NCBI GenBank assembly: GCA_016868955.1
Contig: VGFF01000099.1
Coordinates: forward strand, 1-7,506
From: Armatimonadota bacterium
GTDB lineage: Bacteria; Sysuimicrobiota; Sysuimicrobiia; Sysuimicrobiales; VGFF01
Reading direction: 5' to 3'
Length of the DNA: 7,506 nt
The notes under the pieces were generated by a model, which saw nothing but the letters and a program-made list of their open reading frames with translations, did no database searches and was not told the origin of the DNA. This document shows, piece by piece, positions 1-5,901 of the stretch (positions are counted from its first letter, which is position 1; every line of letters begins with the position of its first letter). The position numbers and the translations under genes are program-made.

Positions 1-21
1 GATCCGCGCTTGAAGCGCTGA
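1..21 (+). CDS. C-terminal end of a possible upstream ABC transporter permease (partial)
   Basis: Reading from base 1 gives D-P-R-L-K-R followed by TGA at 19-21. Opp/Dpp permeases typically end in a short D-P-[RK] motif after the last membrane helix. Both permeases in this window show it: D315-P-R near the end of the first and D378-P-R in the second, with the same codons GAT CCG CGC (4537-4545 and 5684-5692). The ending matches the family, but only six residues are visible and another frame is also possible (bases 3-32, S-A-L-E-A-L-T-K-R-stop). If right, the binding-protein genes follow another permease gene, so the transporter locus extends to the left. What is seen is the motif; the permease identity is inference. 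Confidence 0.42.
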   Translation, partial: DPRLKR

Positions 22-50
22 CGAAAAGGTAAGTGCGCAGGCGATGTGGC

Positions 51-57
51 GAGGAGG
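51..57 (+). promoter_or_regulatory. Ribosome binding site of the first substrate-binding protein
   Basis: GAGGAGG is a strong Shine-Dalgarno match, 9 nt before ATG 67. It decides the start: the upstream in-frame GTG at 46 would place this site inside the coding region and add seven residues (M-A-R-R-H-Y-R) before the signal peptide. Confidence 0.75.
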
Positions 58-66
58 CATTACAGG

Positions 67-1821
67 ATGATCCCATCGAAGCGATCGGCGGTGGCGCTGG
101 CGCTGGCGCTGATCGCGACGGCTATCGCGGGCGCGCAGGCGGCACCAGCCGTGCCCGGGCTGCCCGCACCCTACGTCGATCGGCACGCGTCGGGAGAGGG
201 TGCCCGTCATGGCGGCGTCTTCGTCACGAGCACGATCTCGGACCCGCGCACGTTCAACCCCATCGTGGCGCAGGAAACTTCCTCGACCGCGGCGTTGGCG
301 CCGGTCTTCGACGGGCTCGTCGTCGGCGACTTCGTCACCGGCGAGATCGAGCCGGCGCTGGCCGAGTCGTGGACGCTCAGCCCCGACAAGCGCACGTGGA
401 CGTTCCGGCTGCGCCGCGGCGTCACGTGGCACGACGGCCGGCCGTTCACCGCCGCCGACGTCGATTTCACCCTGCGCGCGATCTTCGCCGACGGCGTCAT
501 CACGAGCTACAAGGACATCCTCACCTACGAGGGCAAGCGCCTGGAGTGGAAGGTCATCGACCCACACACTATCGCGTTGACGACGCCCGTGTCCGTCGGC
601 ATCTTCCTGCGGCAGGTCGGCTTCACGATCGTGCCCAAGCACAAGCTCGAGGACGCGCTCAACCGCGGCGCCGCAGCGTTCAATCAGTTCTGGTCGGTCG
701 GCACGCCGGCGCGGGAGATCGTCGGCACCGGCGGCTACACCATGGCGCAATACGTGCCCGGTCAGCGCATCGTGTACACGCGCTGGTCCGGCTATTGGAA
801 GGTGGACGGCAAAGGCAACCGGCTGCCATACCTCACGCGCCTCGTCAGTCTGATCGTGCCGAACCTCGATCAAAGCCGCCTGAAGTTCCAGGCTCGCGAG
901 ACCGATCTCTACGGAACGCGGCCGCGCGAGTTCGCCGAATTCCAAGCGCGCGCCGCGCGCGAGAACTTCACGATCTTCGATGGCCCGGAAACCTACAGCA
1001 CCGAATTCGTGACGCTCAACGTGAATCCGGCCGGCGTTTCCGGCGCGAAGCTGGCGTGGTTCTCCGACGTCCGATTCCGCCGCGCGCTCAACCATGCGAT
1101 CGATCGCGGCGCCGTGATTCAGCAAGTGTACGCCGGCCGCGCCACGCCGGCGTGGAGCCCGGTCAGCATCGGCAACAGGCTCTACCACAACCCGCGCGTC
1201 CAGCAGTATCCGTACGACCTGGCGAGGGCGCAGCAGCTGCTCGCCGAAGCCGGGTTCCGGCGCGACGGCGCGACCGGGCCGCTGCGCGACGCCCAGGGAA
1301 ACGCCGTCGAGTTCATGCTGTCGACGAACGGCGAGAACAACGACCGCGTCGCGATCGGCAACATCGTGCGACACGACTGGGAGAAGCTCGGCATCAAGGT
1401 GACGTTCGCGCCGGAGGCGTTCAACGCGCTCGTCGCGCGGCTCACCTCGTCGTACCGCTGGGACGCGATCATTATCGGCTTCACCGGCTCGATCGAGCCG
1501 GGGGCCGGCGGCCGCAACGTGTGGCTTTCGTCCGGGTCGCTGCACATGTGGTGGCCGCGGCAGGAGAAGCCGGCCACCACATGGGAGGCCGAGGTCGATC
1601 GCATCTTCGACCAGGTCGTGCAGGAGCCCGATCAGGCGAAGCGGCGCGCGATGTACGCGCGCTGGCAGGAGATCATCGCCGAGCAAGTGCCGTTGATGCA
1701 CTTCGCGAACACCAAGACGCAGCCTTCGGTGCGCAACACGCTCGGCAACGTGAAGACGGGGCTGGGCGGCGTCGTCAGCCCAAACGACATCTTGTACTTC
1801 AAGGAACCGGTGCGGAGATAG
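67..1821 (+). CDS. Periplasmic substrate-binding protein of a peptide-type ABC importer (SBP_bac_5 family), first of two tandem copies
   Basis: This 584-residue protein should bind a peptide or similar solute in the periplasm and deliver it to the permeases encoded downstream. Residues 1 to about 26 form a signal peptide: K5/R6, then an Ala/Leu-rich core ending in A-G-A-Q-A, a type I cleavage site. There is no lipobox and I see no cysteine, so the mature protein should be soluble. The family 5 signature lies around residues 90-135, from L-A-E-S-W through R-L-R-R-G-V to W121-H-D-G-R-P-F-T-A-A-D-V. Family features continue with P-K-H-K-L, G-T-G-x-Y, R-F-R-R-A-L-x-H-A-I-D-R and E-N-N-D-R-V-A near residues 420-430. 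ATG 67 is chosen over GTG 46 because of the ribosome binding site at 51-57. The stop is 2 nt before the next gene, which encodes a paralogue about 60% identical by eye. Family assignment is firm; the ligand cannot be read from sequence, and family members also bind nickel, sugars or opines. Confidence 0.95.
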   Translation: MIPSKRSAVALALALIATAIAGAQAAPAVPGLPAPYVDRHASGEGARHGGVFVTSTISDPRTFNPIVAQETSSTAALAPVFDGLVVGDFVTGEIEPALAESWTLSPDKRTWTFRLRRGVTWHDGRPFTAADVDFTLRAIFADGVITSYKDILTYEGKRLEWKVIDPHTIALTTPVSVGIFLRQVGFTIVPKHKLEDALNRGAAAFNQFWSVGTPAREIVGTGGYTMAQYVPGQRIVYTRWSGYWKVDGKGNRLPYLTRLVSLIVPNLDQSRLKFQARETDLYGTRPREFAEFQARAARENFTIFDGPETYSTEFVTLNVNPAGVSGAKLAWFSDVRFRRALNHAIDRGAVIQQVYAGRATPAWSPVSIGNRLYHNPRVQQYPYDLARAQQLLAEAGFRRDGATGPLRDAQGNAVEFMLSTNGENNDRVAIGNIVRHDWEKLGIKVTFAPEAFNALVARLTSSYRWDAIIIGFTGSIEPGAGGRNVWLSSGSLHMWWPRQEKPATTWEAEVDRIFDQVVQEPDQAKRRAMYARWQEIIAEQVPLMHFANTKTQPSVRNTLGNVKTGLGGVVSPNDILYFKEPVRR

Positions 1822-1823
1822 CG

Positions 1824-3572
1824 ATGAGTCGATCTCTCGGCGTTCGCCGCCGACTGGCCCTTTTGACGGCGGTCGTTCTGATGTGGCCGGCGGCGCTCGC
1901 GGGCGCGGCGCCTGCAGCGGAAGTGTTTTCGCCGAAGGTCCATCCCGACGCCGACGACCCGGCGGCGGTGCACGGCGGCGCGTACGTCACAGGCGTCATC
2001 TCCGATCCGAAGACGTTCAACCTGCAAGCGGCGCAAGAGACATCGTCGACGGAAGCCGTGGGGCTGCTGTTCGACGGTCTCGTCGAGATGAACTTCCGCA
2101 CGGGCGAGATCGAGCCGGCGCTCGCCGAGTCGTGGACACTCGCCGATGATCGGGGCACGTGGACGTTCCGGCTGCGCCGCGGGGTCAAATGGCACGATGG
2201 CCGGCCGTTCACCGCCGCTGACGTCGACTTCACGCTGCGGGCAGCGTTTGCGCCGGGCGGGGTCAGCAGCGAGCGCGACGTGCTCACGTTCGACGGCAAG
2301 CCCGTGCGCTGGCGCGTCGTCGATCCTTTGACCATCCAGATCGTCATGCCGAAGCCGATCGGGTTCTTCCTGCGGCTGGCCGGCATCGCGATTCTCCCGA
2401 AGCACAAGCTGGAAGCGGCGCTCGCCCAGGGTGGGGCGGCGTTCATCCGCGCTTGGGGCGTCAATACGCCGCCGCGTGAGCTCGTCGGAACGGGGCCGTA
2501 CCGCATGATGCAGTACGTGCCGGGGCAGCGGCTCTCCTACGCGCGGTGGACGGAGTACTGGAAGACTGACAAGCAGGGTCGAAAGCTGCCGTACTTCGAC
2601 CGCGTCGTTACGGTCATCGTGCCGAACCTGGAAGCGCTGCGCCTGCGGTTCATGGCGCGCGAAACGGACATCTACGCCGCGCGTCCTCGTGAGTACGCCG
2701 ATCTCAAGGCCAAGGAGCGCGAGGGCGCGTTTACGGTGATCGACGGGCGGGAAGGGTACGGCAGTGAGCTCCTCGTCTTCAACCAGAATCCCGCCGGCGT
2801 GACCGACCCGAAGCTCACGTGGTTCCGTGATACGCGATTCCGGCGCGCCCTGCAGCACGCCATCGATCGCGACGGGATCGTCGCCCAGGTCTACGGCGGT
2901 CGCGCGACGCCCGCTTACGGACCGATCAGTCGGGGTAACACGGTCTACTACAACCAGAGCCTTCCCGCGTTCCCCTACGACCTGGCGCGGGCCGAGCGCC
3001 AGCTCGCCGAGGCTGGGTACGTGAAATCCGGCGACAGGCTGCGCGACGGGGCCGGCAACGCCGTCGCCTTCACGTTGACGACGAACAGCGAGAACAACGA
3101 TCGCGTCGCGATCGGCAACATCGTGCGGCAGGACCTGGTGAAGCTCGGGATTCGCGTGACGTTCGCCCCCGAAGCGTTCAACTCGCTCGTCGCGCGGTTG
3201 GACGGCTCGCGCAAGTGGGAAACGATGATCATGGGGCTCACCGGCTCAATCGAGCCGGGGACGGGACGCAACGTCTGGGTGTCGAGCGGCTCGATCAACA
3301 TGTGGCATCCGGGGCAGAAGAAGCCGTCCGCGGCCTGGGAGGCGGAGATCGACCAGCTCTTCGAGCAGGTGGCAACCGAATTCGACCAGAACAAGCGCAA
3401 AGCCGCGTACCATCGCTGGCAGCAGATCATGTCCGAACAGTCGCCGATGTTGTTCTTCACGAACCCGAAAAGTCAGGTCGCCGTTCGCAACACGATCGGT
3501 AGCGTCAAGACGGGTTTGGGCGGCGCCATCAGTCCCACCGAGATCCTCTACCGCCGCGGAGGCGGGCGGTAG
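1824..3572 (+). CDS. Periplasmic substrate-binding protein of a peptide-type ABC importer (SBP_bac_5 family), second tandem copy
   Basis: This 582-residue paralogue of the preceding protein should play the same periplasmic ligand-capture role. Its signal peptide has R3, R8-R-R10 and a hydrophobic core (L-A-L-L-T-A-V-V-L-M) ending in small residues near A-G-A-A-P-A-A at about 26-32. No lipobox and no cysteine are seen. The family signature runs through W123-H-D-G-R-P-F-T-A-A-D-V. P-K-H-K-L, G-T-G-P-Y, R-F-R-R-A-L-Q-H-A-I-D-R and S-E-N-N-D-R-V-A-I-G-N-I-V-R align without large gaps to the first copy. ATG 1824 follows the upstream stop by 2 nt, with GGAG at 1814-1817 inside the last codons of the first gene, so translation is probably coupled. 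This frame also stays open upstream through the whole first gene back to base 33, but that part is an Arg/Ala-rich shadow; the signal peptide places the true start at 1824. Divergence from copy 1 is greatest between the conserved blocks, which would fit a different ligand range (inference). Confidence 0.95.
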   Translation: MSRSLGVRRRLALLTAVVLMWPAALAGAAPAAEVFSPKVHPDADDPAAVHGGAYVTGVISDPKTFNLQAAQETSSTEAVGLLFDGLVEMNFRTGEIEPALAESWTLADDRGTWTFRLRRGVKWHDGRPFTAADVDFTLRAAFAPGGVSSERDVLTFDGKPVRWRVVDPLTIQIVMPKPIGFFLRLAGIAILPKHKLEAALAQGGAAFIRAWGVNTPPRELVGTGPYRMMQYVPGQRLSYARWTEYWKTDKQGRKLPYFDRVVTVIVPNLEALRLRFMARETDIYAARPREYADLKAKEREGAFTVIDGREGYGSELLVFNQNPAGVTDPKLTWFRDTRFRRALQHAIDRDGIVAQVYGGRATPAYGPISRGNTVYYNQSLPAFPYDLARAERQLAEAGYVKSGDRLRDGAGNAVAFTLTTNSENNDRVAIGNIVRQDLVKLGIRVTFAPEAFNSLVARLDGSRKWETMIMGLTGSIEPGTGRNVWVSSGSINMWHPGQKKPSAAWEAEIDQLFEQVATEFDQNKRKAAYHRWQQIMSEQSPMLFFTNPKSQVAVRNTIGSVKTGLGGAISPTEILYRRGGGR

Positions 3573-3579
3573 TCCGCCC
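3551..3579 (+). promoter_or_regulatory. GC-rich hairpins at the end of the second binding-protein gene
   Basis: Two adjacent dyads cover the last codons and the stop codon (3570-3572). The first is CCGCC 3551-3555 pairing with GGCGG 3561-3565. The second is GGGCGG 3564-3569 pairing with CCGCCC 3574-3579 around a TAGT loop. They share bases 3564-3565, so they are alternatives or partners of one fold. No T-run follows, so this is unlikely to be an intrinsic terminator. In binding-protein transport operons, hairpins after the binding-protein gene often protect the upstream mRNA and help give more binding protein than permease (malE-malF is the known precedent). That role here is inference. Confidence 0.5.
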
Positions 3580-3594
3580 CGGCCGCCGCGACCC

Positions 3595-4560
3595 GTGATC
3601 CGGTACGTCGCCCGCCGGCTGCTTCAATTGATCCCCATGCTCCTGGGGATCACGCTGATCACGTTCGTCGTGATGCAGCTCGCGCCCGGGGACTTCCTCA
3701 GCGAGATGCGGATGAACCCTGTCGTCAGCCCGGAGCGCATAGAGCAGATGCGTCACAACTTCGGTCTCGATCAGCCGAAGCCGGTTCAGTATCTGCGCTG
3801 GCTCGGCGGGCTACTTCGCGGCGACTTCGGATACTCGTTCGCGTTCCAGATCCCGGTCCTCGACCTCATCGGCACCCGGGTCGGGAACACGCTGCTGCTA
3901 AACGTGTCGGCGTTTCTCTTCGCATGGGTTATCGCGGTGCCGCTCGGCATCTACTCGGCGCTCAACAATTACCGGTTCGGAGATCACGCGCTGACCGTCG
4001 GCGCGCTGTTGGGCATCTCGCTGCCGACGTTCTTCACCGGGTTGCTTGGGCTGTACTTTGCTTACGAGACGAAGTGGCTCCCGATAGGCGGCATGACGAG
4101 CGTCGAGTACGACTTCATGGACCCCTTCGGCAAGATGGCGGACGTGGCGTGGCACCTCGTGTTGCCGGTGATCATCCTCGGGCTCGGCGGGATCGCCGGC
4201 CTCATGCGCCAGATGCGCGCAAACATGCTCGAGGTCATGGAGCAGGACTACGTCCGCACGGCGCGATCGAAAGGCCTCGCCGGCGGCGTCGTGATCTGGA
4301 AGCACGCGGTACGAAACGCCATCAACCCGTTGATCACGCTGTTCGGATTCGCCCTCGGCGGTCTGCTCAGCGGCTCGGCGATCCTCGAAAACATCATTGG
4401 CTGGCCGGGATTGGGCAATCTCCTGCTGGAAGCCGTCCAGAAGAAAGACCTATACGTCGTCATGGGCAGCTTGGTGATCGGGTCGATCATGCTCGTCACC
4501 GGCAATCTCATTTCCGACCTGCTGCTCGCGTACGTCGATCCGCGCGTGCGTTATGACTAA
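3595..4560 (+). CDS. dppB: Inner-membrane permease of a peptide-type ABC importer, DppB/OppB type
   Basis: This 321-residue protein forms half of the transmembrane channel. The start is GTG 3595: M-I-R-Y-V-A-R-R-L-L-Q-L-I-P-M-L-L-G-I is the standard opening of DppB-type permeases, with helix 1 at about 9-30. An extracytoplasmic stretch with F-G-L-D-Q-P near 56-61 and G-D-F-G-Y-S near 76-81 follows, also typical. Further helices lie at about 98-122, 132-156, 185-204, 245-266 and 288-312. The cytoplasmic EAA loop that docks on an ATPase is at about 214-246 (D-Y-V-R-T-A-R-S-K-G227-L, then H-A-V-R-N-A-I-N-P). The length fits the family and nothing is broken. No Shine-Dalgarno site is visible before the GTG, and the hairpin at 3564-3579 ends 15 nt upstream, so translation may be weaker than for the binding proteins. 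The gene overlaps the next by 8 nt. Dpp versus Opp naming is arbitrary, because the ligand is unknown. Confidence 0.93.
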   Translation: MIRYVARRLLQLIPMLLGITLITFVVMQLAPGDFLSEMRMNPVVSPERIEQMRHNFGLDQPKPVQYLRWLGGLLRGDFGYSFAFQIPVLDLIGTRVGNTLLLNVSAFLFAWVIAVPLGIYSALNNYRFGDHALTVGALLGISLPTFFTGLLGLYFAYETKWLPIGGMTSVEYDFMDPFGKMADVAWHLVLPVIILGLGGIAGLMRQMRANMLEVMEQDYVRTARSKGLAGGVVIWKHAVRNAINPLITLFGFALGGLLSGSAILENIIGWPGLGNLLLEAVQKKDLYVVMGSLVIGSIMLVTGNLISDLLLAYVDPRVRYD

Positions 4561-5743
4561 CCGCGCGCCCCGCGGGTCGAAGGCGGCGAAGGCGGCGACG
4601 TCGGCGTTGCATACGCTCGTGGAAGCACCCGAGGTGCGCGCCGAATCGCCGACTCGCCTGGCCTGGCGGAAGCTGCGCCGCCATCGGCTGGCCGTCTCCG
4701 GCGGGGCCGTCGTCTTGTCCCTCTACTTCATCACGATCTTCGCCGAGTTCCTGGCGCCGTACTCGCTGGACTACACGGAGCGGTCCAAGTTCCTCCACCC
4801 CCCCACGCGGATCCACCTGCTCGATGAGGACCGCCGACCGAGCTGGCCGTTCGTCTACGGCACGCTCCTCGTAGACCCGGGACTGCGGCGCTACCAGGAG
4901 GATCGGACCGAACGCTATCCCCTGCGGTTCTTCGCGGCGGGCGAGCCGTATCGGTTCGCCTGGGTCATCCCCGCCAACATCCGCTTATTCGGCGTCGAGA
5001 AGCCCGGCCACGTCTTCCTGATGGGTACCGATCAGTTCGGCCGCGATCAATTTTCCCGAATCCTCTACGGCGGCCGGGTTTCCATGTTCATCGGCATCTA
5101 TGCCCTGCTGCTGACGTTGCCGATCGGGGTGGCGTACGGGGCGATTTCGGGATACTTCGGCCGCCGCGTCGACGACGTCATGATGCGGGTCGCCGAGATC
5201 GTCATGTCGTTCCCCGAGTTCTACCTGCTGCTGGCGCTCGCGTCAGTACTGCCGCCGCAGATCCCGTCGTCGCAGCGGCTCATGCTCATCATCCTGATCC
5301 TGTCCTTCGTCGGCTGGGGCGGCTTGGCGCGCGTCATTCGCGGCATGGTCCTGGTGCTCCGTGAACTGGAATACGTCCAAGCGGCCCAGGCGGCGGGTGC
5401 TCGGGTTCCTTACCTCCTCGCGCGGCACATCATCCCCAATACCGCGAGCTTTCTCATCGTCTCCGCCAGCCTGGGCGTGCCGGGCGCGATCCTCGGAGAA
5501 TCGGGGCTCTCGTTCCTGGGGCTGGGGATCCAAGAGCCCGACGCGTCGTGGGGAAAGCTCCTGGCCAGCGCGAACTCCATCCAAACGCTGACCGGCTCCC
5601 CGTGGCTGCTCTGGCCGGGCGCGTTCATCGCCGCTGCGATCGCCGGCTATAACTTGCTCGGGGACGGGCTGCGGGACGCGCTGGATCCGCGCAGCCGGAG
5701 CGGGGGCGGATTCGGCCGATCCCGCCGCCGGCGTCGTGCGTAG
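4553..5743 (+). CDS. dppC: Inner-membrane permease of a peptide-type ABC importer, DppC/OppC type, with enlarged periplasmic loop
   Basis: This 396-residue protein is the second channel half, partner of the preceding permease. ATG 4553 overlaps the upstream stop by 8 nt with no clear ribosome binding site, pointing to translational coupling. A hydrophilic N-terminal tail (1-34) precedes R-L-A-W-R-K-L-R-R-H-R-L (35-46) and helix 1 (47-68). A long segment, about 69-157, lies before the conserved G158-T-D-Q-F-G-R-D-Q-F-S-R-I-L-Y-G-G-R. Other helices are at about 178-198, 211-232, 242-264, 297-318 and 350-370. The EAA loop is at about 271-296 (Y-V-Q-A-A-Q-A-A-G282-A, then H-I-I-P-N). G-E-S-G-L-S-F-L-G-L-G-I-Q-x-P (315-329) and N-L-L-G-D-G-L-R-D-A-L-D-P-R (367-380) are hallmarks of DppC. 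It is longer than E. coli DppC (about 300 residues), owing to the loop, the N-terminal tail and an arginine-rich C-terminal tail (381-396). Assignment is firm; the purpose of the extra parts is unknown. Confidence 0.94.
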   Translation: MTNRAPRGSKAAKAATSALHTLVEAPEVRAESPTRLAWRKLRRHRLAVSGGAVVLSLYFITIFAEFLAPYSLDYTERSKFLHPPTRIHLLDEDRRPSWPFVYGTLLVDPGLRRYQEDRTERYPLRFFAAGEPYRFAWVIPANIRLFGVEKPGHVFLMGTDQFGRDQFSRILYGGRVSMFIGIYALLLTLPIGVAYGAISGYFGRRVDDVMMRVAEIVMSFPEFYLLLALASVLPPQIPSSQRLMLIILILSFVGWGGLARVIRGMVLVLRELEYVQAAQAAGARVPYLLARHIIPNTASFLIVSASLGVPGAILGESGLSFLGLGIQEPDASWGKLLASANSIQTLTGSPWLLWPGAFIAAAIAGYNLLGDGLRDALDPRSRSGGGFGRSRRRRRA

Positions 5744-5756
5744 TCTACAAGTCGTG

Positions 5757-5775
5757 GGTCGAGCTGACATCGACC
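5757..5775 (+). promoter_or_regulatory. Hairpin in the gap between permease and ATPase genes
   Basis: GGTCGA 5757-5762 pairs perfectly with TCGACC 5770-5775 around a 7-nt loop, starting 13 nt after the stop of the second permease. An A/G-rich stretch follows (about 5777-5807) with no T-run, so it does not look like an intrinsic terminator. It could stabilise the 3' end of a processed message or act as an operator dyad; neither can be decided from sequence. The whole gap, 5744-5901, holds no convincing gene or promoter. Confidence 0.4.
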
Positions 5776-5889
5776 GCAACAAGAAGGGCCGAAAGACAAG
5801 GAAAAGGTCAATGGGCCGCGGAATACGTTCGGAGTCGCGGGCAGGAAGTCCCCGATTGTGCTCGTAACTACAGTTTCACCACGCCAAGC

Positions 5890-5898
5890 GAGGTGATC
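5890..5898 (+). promoter_or_regulatory. Extended ribosome binding site that decides a TTG start
   Basis: GAGGTGATC is a nine-base match to the complement of the conserved 16S rRNA 3' end (AAGGAGGTGATC). The core GAGG ends 8 nt before TTG 5902, a normal spacing. The alternative start GTG 5893 lies inside this site and has only a poor match upstream of it, so TTG 5902 is preferred. Confidence 0.65.
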
Positions 5899-5901
5899 GG
5901 C

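Noticed and set aside
46..66. GTG 46 as start of the first binding protein
   Set aside because: The strong GAGGAGG at 51-57 is correctly spaced for ATG 67 and would lie inside the gene if GTG 46 were used.
33..1823. Long + frame ORF overlapping the first binding protein
   Set aside because: Its translation is Arg/Ala/Gly-rich with no recognisable domain, while the overlapping frame from 67 encodes a complete SBP_bac_5 protein with signal peptide and ribosome binding site.
1632..2858. 408-codon antisense ORF across the two binding-protein genes
   Set aside because: It is antisense to two clear genes, with a low-complexity Arg-rich product; long antisense frames are expected in high-G+C coding DNA.
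3564..3579. Intrinsic terminator after the second binding protein
   Set aside because: The stem is GC-rich, but no T-run follows and the downstream permease belongs to the same system.
5764..5769. CTGACA as a -35 box in the permease/ATPase gap
   Set aside because: No -10-like hexamer lies 15-19 nt downstream, and the hexamer falls mostly in the loop of the dyad.
5811..5867. 18-codon ORF (M-G-R-G-I-R-S-E-S-R-A-G-S-P-R-L-C-S) as a gene
   Set aside because: It has a possible ribosome binding site but no recognisable features; an ORF this short is expected by chance, so it is kept only as an observation in the gap.
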